The position numbers and the translations under genes are program-made. Under the pieces are notes generated by a model that had not been told where the DNA came from, did not search any database, and worked only from the letters and a program-made list of their open reading frames with translations. From Enoplosus armatus (lineage: Eukaryota > Chordata > Actinopteri > Centrarchiformes > Enoplosidae), in contig NC_092203.1 of NCBI RefSeq assembly GCF_043641665.1, positions 5,543,067 to 5,607,066 on the forward strand: 64,000 nucleotides of DNA, in the 5' to 3' direction. This document shows positions 27,650 through 39,160 of the stretch, piece by piece. Every line of letters begins with the position of its first letter. Position 1 is the stretch's first letter.

Positions 27650-28350
27650 GCCAGGCTAGACCCACACACAACCCCCCTCCGTAATATTTGGATTGTGGCG
27701 CTGCACCAGCCAGCAGCTCTGCCCCTGCCCGGAGCAAACCATTTGACCACCCGGACACGGGGGTGGTCGCGGTGTAGAGACCTACAGGAAACGCAGAGGT
27801 AGGCAATGTAACGTCGAATTCTCTGCAGTTTATCCTTTCACAACACATACCTGGCGAAGATTAACGGACAGGTTCGCAGTTTTTATTATGTGTATGAATT
27901 TTAGAGCATCGCGAGACCTTAACCTCACGCCTGTACCGCTCAGGTCCGCACAGATAACGTAACGTTCTCTTGTGATGTAATTGTATGTGCAGCCGATAAC
28001 ACAGTGATAACCGCAGCTATACATCAGAATATGTGTTGCTACTAAGTCAGCATCCCCTTACGTTGTGTTTATCCTTCATTGGCGAGTCAGCGACAGTGGA
28101 AGGTGGCTTCCGCTCGTTATATCAGCACTGTGCGGTCACATGGCACAGCAGGGGACAATGTGGAGGAAGAGGAAGAGTGGCGCGTTCACATCAATAAAGC
28201 GAAGAAGTTCTTAAGAGCGAAAGAAAAGAAACCGCTGTTACATCTGTGCAGCAAGTGCAACAGCCCCTGCTTCTGTGGTCAAAACACACTGAAGTGAAAG
28301 AATGTAAGTAACAGGCTGTGTGTCACACAGAGGGACACGTCGCGGCTCAA
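27650..28350 (+). promoter_or_regulatory. CpG-rich candidate promoter / noncoding 5' exons of the SLC6 gene
   Basis: CpG dinucleotides are much denser here than in the surrounding AT-rich DNA (for example around 27745-27775, 27900-27960, 28080-28200 and 28340). Two donor-like sites are visible: GTAGGC at about 27799 and GTAAGT at 28304. The first coding exon of the transporter is preceded by a good 3' splice site (TTTCCCCAG, ending 29188), which implies at least one upstream noncoding exon, and this block is the closest good candidate. No convincing TATA box is seen. A stop-free stretch up to 28297 could encode about 70 residues (acidic run, then a Cys-containing tail), but it has no in-frame ATG and I do not recognise it. 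Confidence 0.4.
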
Positions 28351-29188
28351 CGTGTCTGCTTTGTTCTAAATACACCGTAAATGAATCCCACACGAAATGG
28401 CAACATTAAAAGTGTGAAAAGATCATTATCAGCTATCAACCATCTGTCAGCTGACTCCTTTGTTATACTGCAATACAGGAAGACTTCCCTGTAAAGACAT
28501 TCATGAAACACAGTGGACATTTTGATAATACAGGAGACAAAAAATATTGTAAATATAAAAAAATGTTCATCTGGTTTAGGTCAGACTATCAAATTCTTTC
28601 TTAAGTAAAGTCAAGTCTTGTGTGTATGGTGCAATCACAGTGTAATATTATCCCGCCAGTTTGTGCAAAGAATAAGAATACTAATAGTTATATCTTGATA
28701 TACGCATTTTCTCTAAAATAACATACTGTAAATTCGCAAATAGTGTAAACGTGATGATCTTAGAATATGTTGCATTGCTGTAGATTAAACTACCCAACGG
28801 TATGTGAGGTAGTTGAAGTTTGTTGTGAAAGAGTCTTTCCTGTTGTGTGAAATAAAAAGCAAAAATTTAGAAAAACGTAGTCCTTGACCGCGCTGCGTAG
28901 TACAGATAAAGGACACACACCCACGCAAGTCCATCCTTGAGACACACACATCACAGATAAGTGAGGCAGCCAAACCAACTGTCAGAAATACACTCGAATT
29001 CTTGTTATTCAATCCCGGCTGCAAAGATGTGAGTGGACCTTGCTTTGGGCTCTTTTTTTTCTCTTCTTCTTCTTTCTTCTTCTTCTTCTTTGTCATTCGT
29101 GCATCCAACGGCTTTTACAGTTATGTATCATCCTCTTAGGTTTCTCTCTTCCCAACTTTTCTAATTTCTTGTGTTTTTCTTTCCCCAG

Positions 29189-29249
29189 CTGTGTGCGTGT
29201 GTGTGTGTGTGTGTGTGCGCGCGTGAGTGTGTGTTTGCCAGTGCCAGTA
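29189..29249 (+). other. 5' UTR part of the first coding exon of the SLC6 gene, with a UG repeat
   Basis: The stretch from the acceptor at 29188 to the ATG is mostly a (GT)n/(GC)n run at about 29191-29237. It is in frame with the CDS and contains no stop, so start choice rests on the first ATG in the exon and on homology. The translated repeat would be an implausible Val/Cys run, so the ATG at 29250 is preferred. Confidence 0.5.
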
Positions 29250-32200
29250 ATGGACGACACAATGCCTCCACAGCAAGGAGACCCGCTGCTGAATAAGTTC
29301 CACCCAGGGAGCCTCCCCAACGGGAAAGAAGCCACCAAAGATGGCCTGCATGCCAGGGGCCAGTGGGCTAGCAAGGCTGAGTTCCTCCTGGCTGTGGCGG
29401 GGCAGATCATCGGCCTGGGCAACGTCTGGAGGTTCCCTTACCTCTGCTACAAGAACGGAGGAGGTAACCCCCCTCCCTTTCTGTCTGTCGCCTGCTCTTA
29501 TCTTTTCTCACTTTCTCCATTGTTTTACTCATTCTCTAAAACCATGGGATGACATTTGCAAGGTGTTTGTTCGAGCTGGGGATGTCTGTATTATGTATTT
29601 TGATACCTTGATATGATAGTAAATATCCTCTTGAAGATGGACAGATCAGATGATGGTCAGATTTGTCAATTTACGGTTCCTATTAAAGTGAGTTAAGTTT
29701 TATAACAGTGTTAGGGTTCATTTTATATTATTAATTGGTCGTAGAGTTCCGATTACGATTAAAACTGGGGTAAATTGGGCTGAATGTAATCAGTGAAGGT
29801 TCTCACAATAATAGCACCCTGTGTGTGTCCAGGTGTGTTCTTTGTACCTTACCTGTTGTTCCTGGTGCTGTGTGGCATCCCCCTGTTCCTCCTGGAGACC
29901 TCCCTGGGACAGTACACCAGCCTGGGAGGGGTCAGCGCCTGGAGGAGTATCTGCCCATTATTTGGAGGTACACTTATCTAATTGTGTCATCAGTAGACGA
30001 TGTGACGCTGCAGTTTGTGCTGTTGTTGTGTTGCATTGCGTATTGTTGCGTGTTTCGTTTAGGGCTGCAACTAACAGTCATTTTCATTATTGATTCATCT
30101 GCAGATTATTCTCTCAAGTAATCAATTAATTCTATTTCCATAAAGTTCTCAAAGATATTCAGTTTACTTTCATATATGGCAAAGACATGAATAAAACAGA
30201 TAGTAGTATCAAAATCTTCCCTAAATTTACCAGCTGATTTGTCGGGTAATCGATTTAGCTCCAATTTGGTTGCACTTATTATTTAAAAAGGAAGAACTTT
30301 GTCTCCTTTTCTTGTCTTTACCTCGAGTGAGAATGTTTTAGTCCACCAAGTCACGTGTAAAGAGTAAAGCTGATAGTCGGCTGGTGCTTCGTCACCCCCA
30401 GGCTCAGCTCAGCATGGATTGGAGGAGTGATGAGAAAAACTTCCGCCCTGGGGGAACGTAGGCTCCCTGCCCACCAATAACAACACACACTTGAGATTGA
30501 GTGTCTTGCTTTCATGGCATTGTGCAATCCAAGCAAAGGATTACAGTGAAGCATTAACAACCTGATACACAATCGCAACCCGTGAAACCAAACCTGCCGT
30601 GATCAATGTGATGCTTTTTTAAGAGAAATGAAACAGCGTGTGAAGTTATTGAAGTTGCGGACATGATCCTGGGTAATCCAAACCCTTTCAGGAATGGAAG
30701 CTGGTTTAGACAATTAAACATTTTGGATAGCAGGAATGCATCAAAGTATCACGGAAAGGCTCCATCTGTTTACAGTTTTCTTCTGCATATCAAGCCCATG
30801 CAGTAAAGGCACTATGGAGGACTTTGATCCGTCAATCTGCCCAGCTGTATTTATTTATAGGTGCAGCAGAATGATTAATTGGTGGATGAATGCTCACTAA
30901 CTAACAGCCACTAAATGGACCTTGTGGTGAAAATGTTTTCTTAGAACTACATTTTGATATAGGAACCTTCTTTTAAGACCTGGAGCAGTTTCAGGGTTTG
31001 CTCAATGACACTAAAGCAGGGTAGCTTTGTGCCTTCTTGTATTTGTTTTTAAACTCACTGTTGCCACTCGGCAAACCTGCCATTCTGATCCTCAAAGTAG
31101 GACACAACACAGACAATAGCCTGGTAACCCTCCAGTGACTGCCATGCTTCAAGGGAAAGAGGTTATTAGAGACAAAATGTTCCAGTTAAATGCATTTCTG
31201 TCAAAGCTCTTGTAAAGCAGGCCTTGACATTCTCATGTGCAGGTGCAGCTAAGGCCAGTAGCATGCTAGCTGGTCCACCTGGGAAACACATTGTAAATAG
31301 AGTATGTGTTTTGCTCCATATTGCCTTACCCAGTTCAATGACACATATTTATGAGTGTGCCACCATGTGTTGCTCTGCCCCTTGGGTCCATATGGCCTGC
31401 AGATGCACGCATTTGCACACAGGCTTAGCAGTATTTTGTTGTATGACAGCAAGTTGCATGTAGGCCATGTGTTTATCACAGGGACAAACTTGGACAAACA
31501 AAAGAAATGCTTCTGTAGGAATTCCTCACTGGTTTGCGCATTTAATATGCCATCATCAGATAAAGGCCTGAACTTCATAACAACAGCTATTTGTCTCTGC
31601 AAACAGCCGGCGCTTTCTAACCCACTCAAGGCCTCACAAGGCCGTCATTCATTCTTAATGAAGATATACTAGATGTGGGCTGCAAGTCGAGTGTCTCAGT
31701 AAATGGATGCTTTCTTCTGAAACTCAAGAGACTTGGAACTGATAGTAGAATATGTGTGTATGAATGCTTTGAAGCTCATTTATTTATGCTACTGTGCAAC
31801 TCTCCATACATTTATCTGCTTCCGTGATCCTGCTGTGCGTCTCTATATCTGTCTTATGTCTCTGCAGGTCTCGGCTATGCCAGCCAGGTGATGATCCTGC
31901 ATGGCTGTGTGTACTACATCGTCATCCTGGCCTGGGCTCTCTTCTACCTGTCCTACAGCTTCCAGGCGGAGCTGCCCTGGTCGCACTGCAACAACACGTG
32001 GAACACTGGTCAGTAGAGACGGGAAATTAGAAGCTTATTTTGAGGGTGCTGTGTAAACCTTTAAGGGGTAACTAGGGTCTATTGTGTTTTCTCCTGCAGA
32101 GGCGTGTGTCCTGTTTGACCACCACAACCACACAGCCAATAGTAGCAGCCTGCCTGAGAATGCCACCTCCCCTGTCATGGAGTTTTGGGAGTGAGTTTAG

Positions 32201-34313
32201 CTTCCTTGGATTCTCACTTGTGTTTTTGTTGCAGTATTGATCATGCATTAACAGCAGTGTGTGTGTGTGTGTGTGTGTGTACGAGGCGGGAGGTGCTCCG
32301 TCTCTCCAGCAGTTTAGATGAGCTGGGTCCAATCAGCTGGAAGCTGGCCCTGTGTCTGGCCGCCGTCTGGTTCATCTGTTACTTCTGTGTCTGGAAGGGA
32401 GTCAAGTCCACTGGAAAGGTGAGCAGAAAACATGATGGTGTTTGAAAAACAACAGGAAGTTAGTTATTGTGGTTATTGAGTTACACTTTCTGTATCTCCA
32501 TGTATAAAAGTCCATAAAGCCTCTTAGAAAAAAACATACTCCTTATATTCCAGAACTGGCCTGAGAATCATCTCGTTTTTAAGTTTTCTTCAGTATCAAA
32601 GTAATCCAGTGATAGCTGTCTGTACATCCACGGGCACATTACAAGCAGGAACTGCTAATAGCTATTTCGGCATATTCAATATTAAAACCCCTGCTCTAGT
32701 GGAATCCTCTTTTTGTTTGCCTGACTCCTCTGAGAGCAGCGAGCACAAGGTCCGATTAGTGGCAGCGTCCATGAAGCTGGTAGGGTCTCGGTGTCTTGCT
32801 CAAGGGCTTTTCAGCAGAGCGGACGATTGCATATTTGTGACCACAGGACTGCTGCCGTCTCGACGAAACTGTTGGATCTAAAAGCTGCTTTTGCGTATTC
32901 CTACTCACTACATCTCAAGAACTGCGAGGATTAGCCAGATAGACCAGTATTGTCAGATTTGTTTGAGATGCAATTTTCTTTCAAACAACAAAATCCTGAG
33001 TGGTGGCAAAGTCAGACACAGAACATAAATCTGCTTCTTTTATATGGCTAGCAAATGAAATAAGGGACTGGGCACTGCAATAATTTTGTAGTGCTTGTTT
33101 GTTGTGTCACTGCCACCATCCGTCAACAGGTTTTAAGACTCCAACTTTCCAGGGTTCCCTCTTTTAGTATTTCAGCCCTGTTTGAGGACATCACAGACGT
33201 GTCCCTCCTGGTGTCTGACCACATCCCTGCACAATGTGTACATTCTAGGTGGTGTACCTGACAGCCACCTTCCCATATATCATGCTGTTTGTGCTGCTGG
33301 TGCGCGGTGCCACCCTGCCTGGAGCGACCCAGGGCATCATCTACTACCTCAAACCCAACCACACCCGCCTGGCAGACCCACAGGTACAAAAACATACACA
33401 CACTTTGGATGTCTTTTAGACTATTTAACATTAAGAGCTCTCAACAAAAATTCTTCCAGTCATTATTTCAGGTGGTATAGCAGCTCCTGTCAGTTGAGTA
33501 GGCGTATTGTTTATCTTCCTGAAATTAATTTGTTCTCAACAGTTACTCATCACCAACAAACTGTGTCAGATGCACCTAATAAACCATGTCCCCTTATTTT
33601 GATTCATGGGAGTTCATGAGAGACGCATTCTTGCCTCATTTTAGTATGGAAAGTTTCTTGTTTTTGTGTACGTTTTTGTAATTTGTGTGAATGAAGATTT
33701 ACTTCATTGCATGTCTTTTAGGCTTTTGTGTTTGCAAAAAGGATGAAGACAATTGAGTTAACAACATATACTTTGAGTTTACTTAAGTGTCTGACAAGAT
33801 AGGAGAGCAATCACCAAAGCTACACTGCAACACAAAGTCATGTTATTACCTATTCTGGCAGTTCACATCTTTACAAATGTGACGACACGAAGCGAAGTGG
33901 GAAGAGGGATTGAAAGTTGTAGAGCAGACAGAGGGAAGTTCTGATTAAATACAGCATATCACATTCATTTTCTCCCCTCTCTTTCTGCAGGTATGGATGG
34001 ACGCAGGTACCCAGATATTTTTCTCATATGGAATCTGTTTGGGAAGTCTCACGGCCCTCGGCAGTTACAACAAATACAACAATGACTGCTATAAGTGAGA
34101 CACTTTTGTCACGCACAAACGCACAACGGCAATTCTAGCCGGTCCTCACACTCCACTTCGGACAAACCCCGTTCATGTTAAACTGTAAGATGTAAGCTCC
34201 GGCTGGTCAGATGGCTTCCAGAAGGAATGGCAGGAATGAACAGAGAAAATACACTGATACAGCCACACCTTAAAGAAAAGCCCTCGCTGCCATGTTTCCC
34301 ACACTCCAGGACT

Positions 34314-34355
<42 letters not shown>

Positions 34356-35611
34356 GCCAAGCACTTAACTCTTGGCTTGTATTTAGGCCAGAGCTCCATA
34401 ATACAAGGCCTCCTCCTCCTAATTCTATATGTCTTTCTTCATAGTTGTGTCTTTGCTGTAATGAATTATTTTCGGTGTATGCTTGCTTTCCAGGGACTCC
34501 TTCCTTCTGTGCCTCCTGAACAGCGGCACCAGTTTCCTGGCAGGTTTTGCCATCTTCTCGGTGCTGGGCTTCATGGCTGAGGAGCAGGGCGTGGACATAG
34601 CCACCGTGGCCCAGTCAGGTGAAACAGGGTTGGAGATGGAAACAGCATTTTCCTCTGCAGAAGTGAGGAGAAGATCTTGTTCAGGAAAACAGCTCAAGGG
34701 AAATCAGAAAAGAAGCAAAACTTTTAGCTAATAAATTAATCAACTGCAATATTTCACGCTGAACTTTAAGTGCCGTAGGGGTTTTTGCTAGCTGTACCAT
34801 TCTGGCTAAGCTTTTTTTTTTTTTTTTTTTTAGTGATACAGCAAAATGGAATCTCACAAAATAATTTTCTGCTGTAAACAAAACAAACACAACCAACAAG
34901 AGCCAGATCCCCAAGCACCACCTTACTAGTCAGGACAGGCAAATTTTCATGGTGCCACTCTCTGGCGAATCATCTGTGTAGCCAAAGCCTGAAATAGCTC
35001 ATTCCTCTGTGCCATAGAGCTGTATTGTTGTCCCAAAACTATTAATCTGTATTAATCCACGCCTGAAAATAGTCCCTAATAAATCCTCTGTTTTCTCCTG
35101 TCAGAGTAATGCTTTGCTAAAAATTATAGTGCCCAGCTGCTTTAGGAAATTACTGAGCCTTTTTAAACACTTCATCAGTTATGGCCTAATTTAACTGAAT
35201 AAATATCCTCTCAGGTCCTGGCCTTGCCTTCATTGCCTACCCGAGAGCTGTAGCCATGATGCCTCTACCCCAGCTCTGGGCTGTTTGCTTCTTCCTCATG
35301 ATCATCATGCTGGGGCTGGACACACAGGTAGAGACGCACGCACACACACCGACTTTGATGGATGACTTTTGATGGCATTGATGTATTATGTGTAGCACCA
35401 TGTACAACTGACAGCACACACGCTGACCCCGTCTCCCCTCTGACACCCAGTTTGTGAGTCTGGAGGCCCTGATGACGTCGGTGACTGACCTGTACCCTCA
35501 CCTGATCAGACGAGGCCACCGCAGAGAGCTGCTGCTGCTGTTTGTGTGTGTTGTCTGCTTCCTGATTGGACTGGTCATGGTCACGCCGGTAGGTCACACT
35601 CAGGATGGGTG

Positions 35612-35651
<40 letters not shown>

Positions 35652-36764
35652 TACGTGATCCTCTACCCTGTTTGGTTTTTATGATATGGAATAATGGGAT
35701 TTTTGTGTTTGTCTACACCCCGATGCAGGGGGGTCTGTATGTGTTCCAGATCTATGACCATTTCTCCTGCAGTGGAGCCAGCCTGCTGCTCCTCTCCATC
35801 TTCCAGTCTCTGGCCATCGGCTGGGTCTATGGTACGAATCCCAACTGCTCTCCTCTTCTTACCGTTCCTTTGTTCCTTTTCTTTCTTTTGTTTTCCCCCT
35901 CTCTCCTCCTCTCCCATCCCATCTCCTTTCTTTTCCTCCTCTCCTCTCCTACTTTCGTATCCTCTCCTCTCATTTCCTTTCCTTTCGGTTTCTCCTCTCT
36001 CCTTCTCGTCTTTTATTATTTCCTCTCCTCTCATCTCTTCTCCTCTCTTCCTCTCTCCTCTCCTCTTCTACAGCATCACACATTCTCTTTTGTTTTTAGT
36101 TGTCTTTTCTTCTTTTTCCCCTAAATCCTCATTTAATCTAAGACACATTTATATGCAGACAATATTTTCTCATATCCCGTCTCATGTCTGACTTTAATTA
36201 AATTCTGTTGGGGCTCATTAGTCTGACAATAGGACTCCACATTCTGCCAGATTAGAAAATGAATAAATAAAGTACAGTACATGCATAGAATATAAAGAAA
36301 GAACAGCACCAACCCTTTTTATCACTGTAATGAAAGTAGTTCCTAAAATCTGATAAACACACACAGTCAACCGGTCCACTTCCTCCCCTCCTCCTGCATT
36401 CCAGTTGGAGTCAGTAGACAGTATATTAACATGGCTGCAGCTACCCACTGTTGTAAGGAGACTGGCTCCTAGCCAGGCCCCTGTCTGTCTCCTCCGGGCC
36501 CTAAATCAGCCCCCGGGCCCCGTCGCCTCTCAGTCTCAGTCTGGCGGCCCCAGGGAGCCCCTATCCCAGCCAGACCTGGGGCTCTAGAGCATTTACAAAA
36601 ACATTGTTTGTTTAAGTGTGAGATGGGTGGAATGTGCCATGTGCTTACATCAGGACAATAGAAGCTGCAGCGGTTAGACAATTTACTTTGTATTAAGTGA
36701 AGAATTCAGACCCAGAAAAGCTGTGAAATGTAAAGAAGAGTCGTGCCATCGCAGATGATAACAA

Positions 36765-36838
<74 letters not shown>

Positions 36839-38341
36839 AATATGAATACCAAGGAAGCCTGTTTTTATGGCTCTCTCAGCAGTAGGTGAGTGGAGCAGCA
36901 GGGTTGAGGAGAGGGGTTTTAAGTGGACTGGGTAACCCAGCGGTCAGGACTCCGGTGCACCTTTACCCCCCTTTTATGACTGAGGGGTTTTACAGTTTTT
37001 TAAGGACTCTAACATACGCTGACACACTCCTGCTGCTGGTTACGTGGTCCTGAAGGAGTTATGCTCCACAGGTTCGGTTATTTTAGAAAAGGGACACACC
37101 TACTTTGACCGAATGAATCATCAAAATGTTAAAATCTTAATAATACTCCTGTTAATACTACCACTGTCATACTTGTACTGTTACCACTCTTACAATTACA
37201 TCTAACCACAACTACTACTACCTGTACTACAACATTGCTACGACTGCTGCTGCTTCAACATAGTAGAAACAAAGTGATGTTTTCTTTTTCAATAACTTTT
37301 TCTGGTAACTTCCTCTATAGTGGTGAATACTGGCACAAGTTAGCCACCGCCACCAAAAACAAGAAGCCAGTCGTTAACCGAGCCATGATGTCAAACCAAA
37401 CCACAACCACTCATGAAGTCGTTCTTGTTTCGCCCACAGGAGCCGAGCGCTTCAGTGCCAACATCAGGGATATGACCGGCTACAGCCCCCTGCCTGTCTT
37501 CAAGCTGTGCTGGAAATACTTGACCCCTGCTGTGTGCACTGTGAGTGACCCCCCCCCCCCACTGACCTGCTTTCACACTTTTTAGTATCTGCTTGCTGTG
37601 AAATAGTATACACATAAATGCATGTTTGGGATATCATCCTAATTCCTCCCCGTGCCTGTCAATCAGTCTACCTCCCACTTACCAACTGTTTGCATTTCTG
37701 TAGAGTACTGACATCCAAAACTTCTCTGACCCACCACAAGTCTTAACCAGAAAATGTATCCTCATCTCCATCAGGAAGGATACAAAATGTACTCTTGTAA
37801 TTTGGTGTCAAATTTTCACTGCCTTGAACTGCATGTCGATATGAATAATTTAGTAGTTTCACCATAAGTAAGTCCTCCTCCTTTCTGTCTCCTACAGGCT
37901 ACCTTCATGTTTTCCCTGGTGCATTGGTCTCCATTGAGCCTGGGGAAAGGCCTGGTTGCTCCGGCCTGGGCCACCATGCTGGGCTGGCTCCTCACTCTCT
38001 CCTCCGTCTCCCTGCTTCCCATCTGGGCCATCTACGCCCTGGCCACCACCCCGGGAACCCTGCCGCAGGTTAGACCAGCGCTCTCTTTCATTCATTTCGT
38101 ACCATGTGCTGCTGATCATAAAGTGTTATCCTCGAAGATTTTAAAACCAAACGCACAGAATAAAAGACTTGTTCAGAGTGATAAGGATGTTATGATGTTA
38201 AAACAATCAACTAAATGTGACTTTTTGACCCCCCAGCGTTTCCAGCGTCTGTGCAGCCCCACCAACAAATCCTCACTCCCCTACAGCCCTGCACTGCCCC
38301 TGAGTGAGAAGCCAAAGGAGCCGATCACAGGCATCATCTAG
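29250..38341 (+). CDS. SLC6-family Na+/Cl--dependent GABA/betaine/taurine-type transporter (14 coding exons)
   Basis: Plasma-membrane symporter, 602 aa by my exon join, the same length as human SLC6A13. Coding exons: 29250-29463, 29833-29967, 31868-32008, 32100-32190, 32286-32418, 33249-33383, 33991-34094, 34494-34618, 35215-35327, 35451-35588, 35729-35831, 37440-37540, 37898-38068, 38237-38341; total 1809 nt, all junctions GT-AG and in phase. TM1 holds [18 protein letters not shown] (about residues 55-72). The long extracellular loop 2 has two cysteines (HC..EAC) and four N-X-S/T sites; another lies before TM6. Chloride-site residues Q291, S295, N327 and S331 and sodium-site D395 are present. 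Start ATG has G at -3 and +4; the frame stays open upstream to 29040. Oddities: Q52 where GAT2/GAT3/BGT1 have Glu, T396 for Ser, YDHF for FDYY in TM10, and a divergent loop before TM12. LTPAVCTATF favours the GAT2/GAT3 clade, but it could be a fish-only paralogue, so no symbol is given. Family certain, substrate not. Confidence 0.93.
30058..30270 (+). mobile_element. Interspersed repeat fragment in SLC6 intron 2
   Basis: Starts TTAGGGCTGCAACTAACAGT, followed by CATTATTGATTCATCTGCAG, ATTATTCTCTCAAGTAATCA and, later, GTCGGGTAATCGATTTAGCT. This order and wording match a repeat family widespread in teleost genomes. Non-coding, diverged. Confidence 0.5.
32740..32835 (+). mobile_element. Possible repeat fragment in SLC6 intron 5
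   Basis: Contains GGTGTCTTGCTCAAGGGCTT, the reverse-complement counterpart of the phrase near 22060. Non-coding and isolated within the intron. Confidence 0.3.
34316..34349. repeat. (CA)n microsatellite in SLC6 intron 7
   Basis: About seventeen CA units, 145 nt upstream of the exon 8 acceptor. Confidence 0.95.
35614..35646. repeat. (TG)n microsatellite just inside SLC6 intron 10
   Basis: Sixteen TG units starting 25 nt downstream of the exon 10 donor (35589); the intron is only 140 nt long, so the repeat takes up about a quarter of it. Confidence 0.95.
35845..36072. repeat. Long polypyrimidine tract in SLC6 intron 11
   Basis: About 225 nt that are nearly all C and T, built from drifting CTCTCCT/TTCCTT units with few purines. 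It starts directly after the exon 11 donor region and is of a kind able to form triplex (H-) DNA. Confidence 0.85.
36769..36834. repeat. (TG)n microsatellite in SLC6 intron 11
   Basis: Thirty-three uninterrupted TG units. Confidence 0.95.
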
Positions 38342-39160
38342 CATCATATGACCTGATAATGGTCAGTGACAATGTAACATTGGCCAGCCAATCAGGCGTG
38401 GCGAAGGGGAGGGTCGAGGTTAGAGTTAATGCTGTAAGGTTAGTCTGGCCCTCAAGAGGCTGTGAGTTTGGCTCCTTCTGAGGGTCCAGCCCTCCGGACA
38501 CAGCTTGTTTTTCTTTAAGACCTACCCACCACCACCACCTGTTACAGGCTACACTCCCAAATCTTGACAACTTAACTTAAAAAGGTATAGCTTTTTCTTT
38601 TTGTTTACCTGTTGAATCAGTGCACTTGTGGACCATTTCATCACACCTCTTATAGCCATCCAGCTAAATAACAACGCTAATGTTGCCAGTATTACAGGGT
38701 GACTTAGCCTACATCCTTACTCTCTATGAGAGGTCACTGTTTGTGTTAGCATGTGTGCTTCGCTTTGACTCTCCCCTGAATATTTCTGTTGTTCTGTTAA
38801 GCTGCTGGTGTCCTTGAAATGACTCTATGAGTCAGACATGTTTTATACAGTGACTTTTCTTTGTATGTGCACCCCCCTCTGTGATTTCCAAATAATGGAG
38901 TTTGAATGATCCATAACATGCCTTACACCCAGACCAACGTTTTACTGCCAATACATCAAGTGCTTAACTCAACGTCATGGTTACACTTGACGTCATGGTT
39001 ACACATGACGTCATGGTTACACATGGTCACTGACAAAATGATTGCAATGCTTTCATCCATTATATACATTCATCTTTTAAAAAACAAGTGATTTTTTTGT
39101 TGTAAATGCACAACTTTCAAGTGCAGTTTCTGCGAAATAAAATGCATTATTAGCACTGTA
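38342..39160 (+). other. Probable 3' UTR of the SLC6 gene with polyadenylation signal
   Basis: After the TAG at 38339-38341 the sequence turns AT-rich. AATAAA occurs at 39136-39141 and again near 39542. I place the likely mRNA end near 39160, with the later signal as an alternative. The stretch includes the 18-bp CRE-containing tandem repeat. Confidence 0.45.
38970..39023 (+). repeat. Three-copy 18-bp tandem repeat carrying CRE palindromes
   Basis: Three units of exactly 18 bp, based on (A/T)GACGTCATGGTTACACA-like units. Positions 38988-38995 and 39006-39013 are perfect TGACGTCA, the full cAMP-response element; the first unit has CAACGTCA at 38970-38977. The spacing is exactly 18 bp. It lies about 630 bp after the transporter stop codon, inside the probable 3' UTR. 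Confidence 0.85.

Noticed and set aside
29250..38341. Calling the transporter SLC6A8 (creatine) or SLC6A6 (taurine)
   Set aside because: TM1 has GQIIGLG rather than GFAVGLG or GGFVGLG, and the TM11 region LTPAVCTATF is closer to the GAT2 group; orthology is left open.
38906..39091. Open frame with repeated MTSWLH units
   Set aside because: It is the 18-bp DNA repeat read as six-codon units in the 3' UTR; no homology.
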